The position numbers were made by a program, and so were the translations under genes. Below are positions 34,021 through 44,621 of a stretch of 64,000 bases of DNA, one piece after another (the first letter of the stretch is position 1; every line of letters starts with the position of its first letter). Source of the stretch: Ahaetulla prasina (taxonomy: Eukaryota > Chordata > Lepidosauria > Squamata > Colubridae). The notes under the pieces are model-generated. The model was not told the origin of the DNA and ran no database searches. It was given only the letters and a program-made list of their open reading frames with translations. The stretch is from NCBI RefSeq assembly GCF_028640845.1, contig NC_080539.1:160967236-161031235 (forward strand), in the 5' to 3' direction.

Positions 34021-36029
34021 AGTCCACATCAATTCTCAGTGTACAATGTGGCATTGGAAGGCAAGGAACCAAGACCACCCTTACCTTTTTAAGCAGTAGA
34101 TCCTATTACATCCTCCCAGTGGGGGTTCTGCATGAGTTCAGAGCCAGCAAAATTTAGTGTGAACACTTCCAGTGCTCGGCTACCAGAGAAGGCAAAGGAA
34201 ACATCAATGTCCTAACATATTGGCTTGGGGTATTTTCCTTGGCAAGCAGCTGCAGGCCCAGTGGCTTACAGAAGAGTTTCAGAAATTTGTGGTAGCATCT
34301 CAAAGCACCTAATCTACAGGAGAAGGGTTATTCTGGCCAAGGTTCTTAAAGCCATAGGATCTATGTGTTGGCAGTTTAGTTGATGTAAATAATGCATTAA
34401 TTGCTATGACCTATGGATTTTACTCCATTTTTGCAGATCAGCTTGAAATACCTCTTCCAAAGAAAGCACCAGGAGCATCCAAGCAAAATACAAAATTCCC
34501 GTTACACGTCAACCGTTGCGACAGCAAACGCCATCTAGGCACTGATGGTACCTCCTATGTTAATCTTGCCCTGTGAATATATGGAAAATAAGTTTAAAAA
34601 GCAATCTGGGCAGGGAAAGAATCAAACATATGTGGTAAAAAAACATGGAGCATGAACTGGAACTGAACAAATAGTACATAATAAAATAGCAGTAAAGAGA
34701 AGCCTTCATAGCATCCAACAGTATAACATGTTAGATGGAGATGAATGTTTGATTAACACAGCTGTATGTGTTGGAATAACTCTTCCTGTATTTCTACCCA
34801 AGAGGACATGAATTAAAATAAAACATTGCATGCTCTAGAAACAACACAATGCTTCCGGCAGACTTCACTAGTCTCTCTGGCCACCTTGATTCTCTGAGCG
34901 AAATATTTCTGCGTATTTTTATGTCTGAAACATAAATGGGGAAAAGTGCTGAAGAAGAAACTAGTAAAGCTTCGTGTTGTGGATGAAAGATATTCAGTGA
35001 GGAAAGATATTCCTCATCAATTTTCATGATTATGAATGTATCATGTAGCTAGTATAAGGACGTTAAAAGGAATCCTTCCTAATCTATTCATGACCTAAAG
35101 TTAGCAAGATAATGAAATTCAGATCGACTGTACAGAAAAAGTAGAGAAGCCATCAAAACTGCTTGCATTTTACAGGGTAACATTCCGGCTTTCAGCACAA
35201 CTGTATTAGAAGAAATATAACATTTGATTTTTGGAAAATATCCCTTTCTACTCCTATTACTTTTTCTTGGGTTTGATTTAATGCAGTTTGTTGTTTCTGG
35301 CACATATGCCATGGAAGATCAGCTTTGTACATATTACTTTGAGTCTGAGGAGGTCTACATGTATAAAGTGTGGAAGATTTTTACCAGGCACCCCAAATAT
35401 GCCTCATCTGACTTGCAGGAGAATCCTTTTGGTAGTCATAGCATTTGGTAAACTTCCTAAGAGGAGCAATTTTGAAAACAAGTTGGATCCGGACATGCCT
35501 CCTTGCAAATGTAAGGGAAAAAATTAGCAAAGCCTTCCGTTGGAAGGATGGGATAGGGGATGATGGTTCCTACTTGCAGTTTTAGTTCCTTCTCCCTTAT
35601 TATTCCGGAAGATGCCCAAACCAAAAGATAGTACATACAGTATAAGAGACATTATATCAAGAAAGAGGCAGGTAATGTTGAGAAGGAGCAATCTTGATGT
35701 CAGCATTACCAGGTAGCCTAGACAAGAAATATAACCATATAAGTTTATACAACTTTATTGTAAGGCTACATTAACAGAATCTTGCAACAATTATCCTTTA
35801 CAGCCTGAGAAACTAGAGAGCCTCTTGCCTCACCTTCTAACCAACTGTGGGTTGTGTTGTCTCTTATCTAACTGTTCCCTTGGCAGCATCTTTTCCTCTT
35901 TGTTATTCTGCTATCTCGTCTCCTGAGGTCTTTCCCACATACCCTTACACCTGATATATTGCTACCAGTTAGTGAATGCTAGGTATAGGGAGCCTGTGTG
36001 TACCATCAAGATATAAGCAGATTCTTGGT
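34021..36029. other. Intergenic, nothing recognised
   Basis: No supported feature. Open frames are short and featureless. Confidence 0.5.
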
Positions 36030-36037
36030 CTATAAGT

Positions 36038-36718
36038 AAGGTGACCAACTTTTTTACAATGAGAAGGAGGACACAAATAAATTGAAGAAAAAAATATTGT
36101 AAATAAAAGAAACATTTTATTCATTGCAACAATAATACAGAATACACTATAATATGATAAATGCATAATAAAACACATTTGTAACAATAACATTTTATAT
36201 TGTAATTATGCTTACCTGCCTATTAATTATTATTTAAATGAGTATTTTTCCATTGAATAAATAAACTTGTAAATAAAATTATAGATATTTGGAAATTACT
36301 AAATAGATAATGAATTAATAAAATGTGAATTATTGTGCTCACCTGTGTATGATTGAATATTCACTGAGAAAGAATTGAATCAAATGCGTACGTGTGTGCC
36401 TTGTCGTGTTTCGTTAAGAAGTAAACAAAGCCACTTGCGCACAGCACACTCTCTCAAAACAATTCTCCTGTGCGGAGCACATGCGTCTCATAATCGTGTC
36501 TTGTCGCACTGTACTGAGCCTTGACAAATCGTCATGTCAAATACAAATACATCACATCACACGCAATGGGTTGGATCAGCATGGATCGAATACGGAGATT
36601 TACAGATTAGTCTTCAAATATCGAAAAGGAGGACATGTAGGAGGACACTTTTTGAGAGATGACAGAACTTACAAAAGAAAGACTGTTCTCCCTAAAGGAG
36701 GACGATTGGTCACCTGTA
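36038..36718. mobile_element. hAT-like element, AGGTGACCAA termini
   Basis: The ends are AAGGTGACCAAC and GATTGGTCACCTGTA, with 8-bp duplication CTATAAGT at 36030-36037 and 36719-36726. The interior (681 bp) includes GGAGGACA motifs near both ends and no transposase frame. Confidence 0.75.
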
Positions 36719-37785
36719 CTATAAGTGCATCCTTATGTAAAGGCAAAGAGTGGGCTGCTTGATTTGGATTAAGGATTGAGAAGAAAGCTAATGTATCAAA
36801 GTTCACATTTGCAAACCAACATACATGCTGAAACGATTATTCAAAATCTGGACTTTCACCTTTGCAAGGCAGTTCCTTGATGTTTTGAAAAAGATGCTCA
36901 CTAGAGAGAAGACCATTCAAAAACATTTCATCATTGTATTAAGAAAAAACTGCAAAAGGAAAAAAGAAAAAAAATATAGAGCGGGCAAATTTCTAAGCAA
37001 ATGCCTATGGTTAGACGTATCCATGCAAAATTCAGTCTGAAGTGGGGTTTTTGTGTGTGTGTGTATGTGAAAGTTGGATAAATTGAATCTCACCAATTTG
37101 TAAAAATGGGAAACAGAAGGAAGCCATAATGGATGTACTAGTCATCCCTAGCTTGGACCCTATGAGAAATTAAATTAAGAGCTTAGGGGATGGAAAATTT
37201 CCCACCCCTCCTTCCTACCACAAACTTCAAAAAGCCTCTCGGAAAGGTTGAGAGGCCCTCCTGAGAGATGAATGAGGAACGTGGGGGAAGGAAGAAACTT
37301 TTCCTCCCATAAACATTCTAAAGTAATTTTATATAACAATCCTAGCCAAATTTTGGGAAGTTTACTCTCTCACAACAGTCTTCTGCTTTGTTCATCAATG
37401 CCCTTTCACCCTCCAGTGCGGGGAGAGACACAGGTTAAGGCAGGGGTAATAAGAAACTTTATTCCATTTATTTGAATGTTCAGATCAGCTGCCGCAGCTG
37501 GAAAGTGTCACTGTTTTCCAATGGATCTGCAAATATTGCTGGCATGTCACATTGACTGGCATAAATGTACGGCAAGGAATAGCTGGAATCATCTGTGTGA
37601 AGTAGGAGAAAAAATAATTTTTATACAATTTTTTCTGCCTTTTTTTTTATATAAATAACTCAAGGCAACAAAGATAAGTAATACTCCTTTCAGAGTGCAG
37701 ACCTAACTTGAACTTGTAATGCTAGAGATTCTCGTAAATAGGCAATATCTGTCAGGATATGTTGGATGTTGACATCTCTGCTGCA
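36719..37785. other. Intergenic, nothing recognised
   Basis: No supported feature. Confidence 0.5.
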
Positions 37786-37789
37786 CAGT

Positions 37790-38690
37790 ATTTCAATTTA
37801 CTTCTTCCATCCTTCTTTGGCCTTTGAATTGGTTACTGTCTGTCCATTGGCATCCTTGAGCATAGCTGATTTGAGTTTCTCCTTCTGAGTTTTGACATCT
37901 TTTTGAGACCTTTTCTAGTTTTTCCATGTCAGTTTCCATCTTCAGTGTCTTTACATAGGTTGTTAGAATACCGCTTGTTGTCTCTTTAACAATTCTCTGA
38001 AACTTCTTATTAAATTCCTTTCTCAGATTTTTGTCTTGCTTGGCTTTGGCTTTGCTTCTTTTCTTGGACATTTCCATGATACGTTCTGACATCCAGTTTG
38101 CTTTCTTCTTTTTCTTCATTTTTAGCAGGCTGTTTTTCACATTCTTCTTTAACCATTGCTTTAAGGTCATCCGACAGCTCCTCTGGTTCTCTATCAATAA
38201 GGTTGAGGACTTCAAGGCAATTCCTGATGTTCTCCTTGAAAATGGTTGGTATATGCTCAAGATCATATTGTAGAATCTGGTTAGTGTTCCTCTTCTTTAG
38301 CACAATTTGGAACTTGCACATGAGCAGTTCATGATCTGTTCCACTCTCAGCATCTGGCCATGTCTTTGATGTTATAATTTGCTCCTTTTGACAATAATAT
38401 GGTCAATGTGATTTCTATGTACTCCATCTGGTGATGTCCCTGTATACAGAAGTTCCTTTGGTTGTTTGGAGACAGTATTAGCTATGAAAACATACTTTGA
38501 GTAGCAGAAGTTGATAAGTCATTCTCCTCTTAATTTCATTTCCTAAACCATCCAATCCAATTTCATTTTCTTCCTTAATATTTCCAACATTGGCATTCTG
38601 GTTTCCAGTCACAAGCAGTACATCTTGTTATACGCTTCCTAACAAAAAAAAAGCAACTTTGCTTTTCATGTCCTAAGCATTCAAAATATG
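37790..38690 (-). mobile_element. RTE/BovB-like LINE endonuclease remnant
   Basis: In broken minus-strand frames: LLYTGTSPDGVHRNHIDHII and SGTDHELLMCKFQIVLKK (C-terminal part of an apurinic-like endonuclease, with the D-H pair), then the linker NWMSERIMEMSKKRSKAKAK and, in another frame, LKDANGQTVTNSKAKEGWKK. This is the segment between endonuclease and RT in BovB-type LINEs. Several frameshifts; inactive. Confidence 0.72.
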
Positions 38691-38825
38691 ATATTCTGAC
38701 TCAAAGGGTCCAATCCCAATCCATTTCAATTTGCTCATGCATTATATGTCAATTTGAGGTTTCTTGTAACTTTTTAAGTTTCATGTCCCAACATAACTCT
38801 GTCAGCAGCTTTAAGTTGACGTCCT

Positions 38826-38950
38826 GTCCTGCTTGCCCTGCCCTGCCCTGCCCTGCCCCGCCCCGCCCCGCCCCGCCCCGCCCCGCCCCGCCCCGCCTCG
38901 TCCCATCCCATCCCATCCCATCCCATCCTATCCTATCCTATCCTATTCTA
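38826..38950. repeat. Graded pentanucleotide array
   Basis: Pentamers change in blocks from CCCTG to CCCCG, CCCAT, CCTAT and finally CTATT. Confidence 0.93.
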
Positions 38951-39003
38951 TTCCTTCTCATTTCTGAACTCCTCTCTTCGGTAAGATAGCCAAACATCTA
39001 AAC

Positions 39004-39278
39004 CAGTGGTGGGATTCAATTTTTTTTACTACCAGTTCTGTGGGCATGGCTTGGTGGGCATGGCAGTGAAAGGATACTGTAAAATCTCCATTCCCTCCCA
39101 TTCCAGGGGAAGGATACTGCAAAATACCCATTTCCTCCCTATCAGCTGGGACTTAGGAGGCAGAGAATAGATGGGGGTGGGACCAGTCAGAGGTGGTGTT
39201 TGTCGGTTCTCTGAACTACTTAAAATTTCCACTACCGGTTCTCCAGAACTGGTCAGAACCTGCTGAATACTACCTCTA
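39004..39278. mobile_element. hAT MITE, CAGTGGTGGGATT family
   Basis: The left end is CAGTGGTGGGATTCAA and the right end CTGAATACTACCTCTA. Flanks ATCTAAAC (38996-39003) and ATCGAAAC (39279-39286) are an 8-bp duplication with one change. Confidence 0.82.
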
Positions 39279-39286
39279 ATCGAAAC

Positions 39287-40059
39287 ATATATAATTAGGC
39301 TAAAATAGTAAACAAATAATGACTATTTCATTGGGAAATAGTAGTATAATGGCATTCAGGGAGAATAGAATCTAAATAGCTTTCTACTTTTCAATTTAAC
39401 TGACATTTGCTCTCTACATTCAGGTTCTGTATTTTTTTAAAAAAAATGGTGCCTCCATTGGTTTTGTAATTGACTATGAACAGATTATTATTTCCTTCCA
39501 TGCTCAGTTGTATTGTCCAATGATAGACAGATTCCATAGGAAGAAAGTGGTCTTTTAAATATTCTAGTCCCAATCCATAATGACTTATAGGTGAAAACCA
39601 ACACCTTGAATTGTGCCTTGAAACAGAACTCAGAGTATTTGATGTAATGCCACCTTCCTTAGCCAGGACAATCTTCAGATGCGTAGTCTTCAACCTACAG
39701 AATTCCTCAACTGCCATTTTCCTAGCTTAATATTCTGAGAGTTGAAGGGTACTTTCATGCATCCAAACAATGTTCTCACTTTAGGAAGCCAGTCTCAATA
39801 TAAGCAAACTGAGGCTGAGCCAGCCAGAATTCTTTCCACTGGCCAACAAAAATATGTGGCACCTTCCTTCTGACCTGGTTATTGCCTCTGCTGTATTTAT
39901 TTTCATGAAACAAAAGGGTGTTGTTGTTTTTTAAAGGCCACTGCTAGCTGCAAATCTGCCTGTCAGCTTTGGGAGCCATATTAGGCCGGAAGCTTCCGTG
40001 TTGCCACTTTCTCACGTGTGGGAAAGTAGGGAGGGGATTTAGTAGAGGGGTTGTCTTTG
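39287..40059. other. Intergenic, mostly unrecognised
   Basis: A decayed palindromic-MITE-like piece lies near 39670-39750 (CAGATGCGTAGTCTTCAACC). The GC-richer stretch 39955-40060 is the left flank of the Gypsy insertion. Confidence 0.45.
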
Positions 40060-40064
40060 GACAT

Positions 40065-40241
40065 TGTAATGTATCTTTAAATGTTTTGGCGGAAAAAAGC
40101 ACGTTGCTGATTGGTTGAAGCCTCCGGCTAAACTGTATTTAAGGAGAGGTTTTTCCCAGCCCGAGCTGCTGGGTTCACCATATAGTAAAGAGCTGTTGTC
40201 ACTATCCTGGTCTCCTGCCTCGTTATTGCCCGAATCTAACA
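40065..40241 (+). repeat. 5' LTR of Gypsy element
   Basis: Starts TGTAATGTATC, ends CGAATCTAACA. It contains an inverted CCAAT box (GATTGG) and a TATTTAAGG TATA-like box. Confidence 0.96.
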
Positions 40242-40242
40242 C

Positions 40243-40258
40243 TGGCGACGAGGATGGG
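40243..40258 (+). promoter_or_regulatory. Candidate primer binding site
   Basis: TGGCGACGAGGATGGG begins one base after the 5' LTR, where the tRNA primer site is expected. The matching tRNA was not determined. Confidence 0.5.
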
Positions 40259-40340
40259 ATCTCGAGGCTAAGAGCGCCAGGAAAAGAGCTGAACTCACCA
40301 GGAAGACGCGAACCCAGCAAAACAAGGGCGGAAAGCAGCG

Positions 40341-43300
40341 ATGTCCGGCTACACACCGCCAGCGCCATTCGACCCAGCTAAGGAGAAATGGGGGTCATAC
40401 ATGGCTCGCTTCGAGTGTTTCCTCGAAGCAAACGAACTTCAAGGAGTTTCCGACAACAGGAAACGAGCCTATTTCCTGAGCCACTGCGGTCCGGAGGTTT
40501 TCGACACCGCAGAATCCCTGGCTGAGCCAACGCCGGTACAGTCGGTACCGTGGCAAACTCTGCAGACTCTGCTGAAAGCACATTTTGCACCGATGCCATC
40601 CAAGTATGTGCAACGGTTTGAATTCGGGGAGCGCAGACAGCAAGAAGGCGAGTCCATCAGTGCATACATGGCCGCCCTAAGAAAAGCCTCAAAACATTGC
40701 GAGTATCGAGACTTGGACGAGGCATTGCTGGAGCAACTCATCCGCGGGGTCAGGGACATCCGTTTGCGGAGGCGGCTGCTGGCTAAAAGCAACCTAACAC
40801 TGGCAAACGCCCTGGACGAAGCCAGGGCTCACGAGATGTCCACCCAAGCAGCGGAAACCTTACAAAAGCAGGTCACACCAACGGCTGGTGCGAAATCAAC
40901 CCCGGTCCACAATGAAGAGGTCCAGGCCGAATCGGACGGTGAGGAGGAAGAAGGAGTTTTCCACACCGGGAGGCCGGAAAAAGACGACCGGGGCGACTGT
41001 GCAAGTTGCGGAGGGCAACACCAACGACAACAATGCAGATTTAAAGATGCAACATGTCGGCGATGCGAAAGGAAGGGGCACCTAGCACAGGTCTGTCGAG
41101 CTCCCCAACCTTCCCGCCAAAAATTCAAACCGGCCAATCAGAGCGCGGGAACGACGAAGTGGCCCGCGAGTGGTCAGTTTAAAAAAGGCGCGAAATTGAA
41201 TCAAACTGTCATGAGAGTGGGTCACGCATCAACACGCCTAGAAAAGAAAATCTTCACAAAAGCAAAGATTGAGGGGGTGCCGTGCCGATTGGAGGTGGAC
41301 ACCGGCTCATCGATCACGATTATGTCCTGGGACAACCTCGTGAGAGCCTTACCCGCCATCGCAAAGTGCAAGCTGCAACCACAAAGACTAAAAGTACAGG
41401 ACTACCAGGGGAATCGCATCCCTGTTCGAGGGGTAACGTCCGTCCACGTCGAGTATGGACACTACAAGAAAACTCTGCCCATCACCATCGTCGATGGGAC
41501 CCTGCCAAGCTTGTTGGGACTGGACTGGTTCCGAGCATTGGGCATGGGAGTGACCGGAATCTTCAGAAATGAAGTCGACCTCAAAGACGCACTCACGAAG
41601 GAGTTTGGGGACGTTTTCAAAGACTGCCTGGGCAAGTACAAGGGGACCCCTATATCCTTTAACTTAGACCCCCAAGTTGCCCCTATCCGCCTAAAGGCTA
41701 GGAGGGTCCCGTTCGCCCTAAAGCCCAGGATTGACCGGGAACTGGACAAACTAGTAAACCAGGGAATTCTAGTGCCAGTTGACCATGCTAAGTGGGAGAC
41801 CCCCATAGTCACCCCAGTCAAACCGGACGGATCGGTCGGGATTTGCGCTGACTACAAAGCAACGCTGAACAAAGCGTTGCAAAAGAGTGCTTACCCCGTT
41901 CCGGTGGTACAGCACTTACTGCACTCAATGGGGCAAGGGCAAGTTTTTGCCAAGCTAGACCTGGCACAAGCCTATCAACAGCTGCCCGTAGACAGCAACA
42001 CAGCCGAAGCGCAGACAATTGTGACTCACAGAGGGGCGTTTAAGTGTACCCGATTACAGTTTGGGGTCAGTGTAGCTCCAGGGTTATTTCAGAACCTGAT
42101 GGAGCGGCTATTGCAGGGCCTACCAGGGGTGGTACCATACTTTGACGATGTACTGGTATCCGCTGAAAACCTAGAGGAATTAGGGGCAAGGCTGCGAAAA
42201 GTTTTGGGCATTTTCCGGTCTGCCGGTCTCACGGTCAAACTAAACAAATGCCAGATCGGGGTTGAGTCTGTGGAATTCCTGGGCTACCGGATAGACAGGG
42301 AAGGGATTCACCCCACTGAGAGCAAGGTACGGGCCATCAGGAAGGCCCCGGTGCCCAAGAACAAAACGGAGTTACAGGCATTCTTGGGTCTGGTCAACTT
42401 CTACGCAGTATTCTTAAGGAATAAGGCAACAGTAGCAGAGCCGCTGCATAAATTATTAGCTAAGACGGCTGCATGGTCTTGGGGAAAGGCGGAAGCTAGG
42501 GCATTCGAAGGGGTAAAAAGTCTCCTAACGAGTGATAGCCTCCTTATCCAGTACAATGGCACACTACCTCTAGTGTTAAGCTGCGATGCATCTCCCTATG
42601 GGGTGGGGGCTGTGCTCAGCCACAGGTTACCTAATGGCACAGAAGCCCCCATTGCATACTACTCCCGAACCATGTCATCAACTGAAAGGAATTATAGCCA
42701 GCTTGATAAGGAAGCCTTGGCTATAGTCGCAGGGGTAAAGAAATTCCATGAGTATGTATTTGGTCGTGATTTTGAAATCATCACGGACCATTTGCTAGGT
42801 CTGCTGGCAGGCGACCGCCCAACGCCCGTGGCACTTTCGCCAAGACTGACCCGATGGACTATCTTCCTGGCAGCGTATTCTTACAAATTGCTACACCGGC
42901 CAGGAAAGGATTTAGGGCACGCAGACGCACTGAGCAGATGCCCGTTACCAGAGACTATTGAAGACCCCACTCCAGGAATACCAGTTCTACTAATTGACTC
43001 TTTGGACTCTGGCCCAGTCACATCCAAAGAGGTGGCTCGGGCTTCGTATAAGGACATTACAATACGAACGGTACTTGGTTGGGTACAAAGAGGGTGGCCC
43101 GCTGCGCCGGGCGAGCGTTTTAAAGAGTTTGTAAAGAAACGAGGGGAACTTTCGGCTCAAGGGGGGTGCCTGCTATGGGGGGATCGAGTGGTGATCCCAG
43201 AGAGATTGAGAAAAAGGGTGTTGGATCTCCTTCACGAAGGTCACCCAGGGATCGTGAGGATGAAGGGTCTAGCGAGAAGCTATGTGTGGTGGCCCTTAAT

Positions 43301-44387
43301 GGACTCGGAAATTGCTGAGAGGGTAGGGAAATGCCAGGCCTGCCAGGAGTCCAGACCGCTACCCCCAACGGCCCCGGTTCGGGAATGGGAGAGACCCCAA
43401 GGGCCCTGGTCTAGGATCCACATCGATTTTGCCGGCCCCTTCCACGGCCAAACCTTTCTGGTGGTAGTCGATGCCTACTCCAAATGGCTGGAAATCATTC
43501 TCATGAGATCCATGACAGCCGAGGCAGTGATCTCAGTCCTACGGCACCTATTTGTAACCCATGGGTTGCCCGACACGTTAGTATCCGATAACGGCCCGCA
43601 ATTCACGGCAACCCAGTTTGAGGGGTACTTGGCAGAAGAGGGCATCCGGCATGTCCTCTCGGCGCCTTTCCACCCTGCGACGAATGGCCTTGCAGAACGT
43701 TCCGTCCGGAGCGCAAAAGAGGCATTGTCCAGAATCAAGCCAGGCGACTGGCAAACAAAAATCGATACCTTCCTGGCCGTACAACACAGAACCCCCTGTG
43801 TCACAACTGGCAGAAGCCCAGCAGAGTTATTGATGGGGCGGAAACTCAGGTGCCCACTAGACCGTTTAAACCCGAACTACACACCAGACGGTTACAAGGG
43901 GGCAATCAATAAAACAAGAGGGATGGCAATAGGCGACCGAGTGTGGGCACACAACTATAGCGAAGGCCCGACCTGGGTAGCAGGAAAAATCCTAGAAATA
44001 ACAGGTCCCAAATCATATTTAGTGGAGATAAAGGATGGCCGGGTATGGAGGCGCCACATAGACCAAATAAGAAAACGCATAACCGAACAATCCGAATTAG
44101 ACGAAACAGGCCCTGACTATACAATGTTTGAATCCACAGCTGACTCAAACCCGGGGCAAACGCGGGACTTATCTGACTTCCAGGAGGTCCAGCGACGCCA
44201 ACAGGTTCCGTCAGAAAACAGCAGGGACGACTCTGCAAATAATCCAGGGCCGGATGGCCTAGAGGAGGAGCTGAGAGGAACAGACAGTCCCTCCGGTCAG
44301 CTCGACTCACTCCCAGAGAATGAATTGCGCAGGTCCGAAAGAGTCAGGAGACGCCCAGTCTACTTGCGTGATTACGTTGAAAAATAA
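40341..44387 (+). CDS. Gypsy gag-pol polyprotein (1348 aa)
   Basis: A single uninterrupted frame fuses gag and pol, with no frameshift or stop between them. Residues about 1-200 are a retrotransposon gag domain. A CCHC zinc knuckle lies at 239-252 (CRRCERKGHLAQVC) after a second Cys-rich cluster. The aspartic protease has DTGS at 320-323. The reverse transcriptase has KLDLAQAYQQL and the YFDD catalytic box at 600-603. RNase H begins near D749 (SCDAS), with TDH and GHADALSR downstream. Integrase has an HHCC zinc finger (H965, H969, C998, C1001), the D1029, D1083, E1119 triad with 35 residues between the last two, and a C-terminal GPKSYLVEI module. It ends in a basic tail. The ATG at 40341 lies 99 bases after the LTR. 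Coding bias and GC content differ clearly from the AT-rich flanks. Confidence 0.97.
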   Translation: MSGYTPPAPFDPAKEKWGSYMARFECFLEANELQGVSDNRKRAYFLSHCGPEVFDTAESLAEPTPVQSVPWQTLQTLLKAHFAPMPSKYVQRFEFGERRQQEGESISAYMAALRKASKHCEYRDLDEALLEQLIRGVRDIRLRRRLLAKSNLTLANALDEARAHEMSTQAAETLQKQVTPTAGAKSTPVHNEEVQAESDGEEEEGVFHTGRPEKDDRGDCASCGGQHQRQQCRFKDATCRRCERKGHLAQVCRAPQPSRQKFKPANQSAGTTKWPASGQFKKGAKLNQTVMRVGHASTRLEKKIFTKAKIEGVPCRLEVDTGSSITIMSWDNLVRALPAIAKCKLQPQRLKVQDYQGNRIPVRGVTSVHVEYGHYKKTLPITIVDGTLPSLLGLDWFRALGMGVTGIFRNEVDLKDALTKEFGDVFKDCLGKYKGTPISFNLDPQVAPIRLKARRVPFALKPRIDRELDKLVNQGILVPVDHAKWETPIVTPVKPDGSVGICADYKATLNKALQKSAYPVPVVQHLLHSMGQGQVFAKLDLAQAYQQLPVDSNTAEAQTIVTHRGAFKCTRLQFGVSVAPGLFQNLMERLLQGLPGVVPYFDDVLVSAENLEELGARLRKVLGIFRSAGLTVKLNKCQIGVESVEFLGYRIDREGIHPTESKVRAIRKAPVPKNKTELQAFLGLVNFYAVFLRNKATVAEPLHKLLAKTAAWSWGKAEARAFEGVKSLLTSDSLLIQYNGTLPLVLSCDASPYGVGAVLSHRLPNGTEAPIAYYSRTMSSTERNYSQLDKEALAIVAGVKKFHEYVFGRDFEIITDHLLGLLAGDRPTPVALSPRLTRWTIFLAAYSYKLLHRPGKDLGHADALSRCPLPETIEDPTPGIPVLLIDSLDSGPVTSKEVARASYKDITIRTVLGWVQRGWPAAPGERFKEFVKKRGELSAQGGCLLWGDRVVIPERLRKRVLDLLHEGHPGIVRMKGLARSYVWWPLMDSEIAERVGKCQACQESRPLPPTAPVREWERPQGPWSRIHIDFAGPFHGQTFLVVVDAYSKWLEIILMRSMTAEAVISVLRHLFVTHGLPDTLVSDNGPQFTATQFEGYLAEEGIRHVLSAPFHPATNGLAERSVRSAKEALSRIKPGDWQTKIDTFLAVQHRTPCVTTGRSPAELLMGRKLRCPLDRLNPNYTPDGYKGAINKTRGMAIGDRVWAHNYSEGPTWVAGKILEITGPKSYLVEIKDGRVWRRHIDQIRKRITEQSELDETGPDYTMFESTADSNPGQTRDLSDFQEVQRRQQVPSENSRDDSANNPGPDGLEEELRGTDSPSGQLDSLPENELRRSERVRRRPVYLRDYVEK

Positions 44388-44423
44388 TATGTAAATCTCA
44401 TGTAAATAATGGTAAAGTGTTTT

Positions 44424-44438
44424 CTGGGAGGGAAGGAG
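44424..44438 (+). promoter_or_regulatory. Polypurine tract
   Basis: CTGGGAGGGAAGGAG directly abuts the 3' LTR, the expected plus-strand primer site. Confidence 0.88.
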
Positions 44439-44616
44439 TGTAATGTATCTTTAAATGTTTTGGCGGGAAAAAAGCACGTTGCTGATTGGTTGAAGCCTCC
44501 AGCTAAACTGTATTTAAGGAGAGGTTTTTCCCAGCCCGAGCTGCTGGGTTCACCATATAGTAAAGAGCTGTTGTCACTATCCTGGTCTCCTGCCTCGTTA
44601 TTGCCCGAATCTAACA
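44439..44616 (+). repeat. 3' LTR of Gypsy element
   Basis: 178 bp, same ends as the 5' LTR. It differs by an extra G in the GGCGGGAAAA stretch and an A for G in CCTCCAGC. Confidence 0.96.
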
Positions 44617-44621
44617 GACAT

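Larger units (their letters stand above)
40065..44616 (+). mobile_element. Complete Ty3/Gypsy LTR retrotransposon
   Basis: A full-length element with LTRs of 177 and 178 bp, a short leader, one gag-pol frame, a polypurine tract and a 5-bp target duplication GACAT (40060-40064 and 44617-44621). The LTRs differ by only one substitution and one 1-bp indel, so the insertion is recent. All motifs needed for protease, RT, RNase H and integrase are visible, with no env gene and no chromodomain. The order PR-RT-RH-IN places it in Ty3/Gypsy. Confidence 0.97.

Noticed and set aside
40395..44310. Several minus-strand frames of 60-134 codons opposite the Gypsy element
   Set aside because: They are shadows of the long plus-strand gag-pol frame with no recognisable domains.
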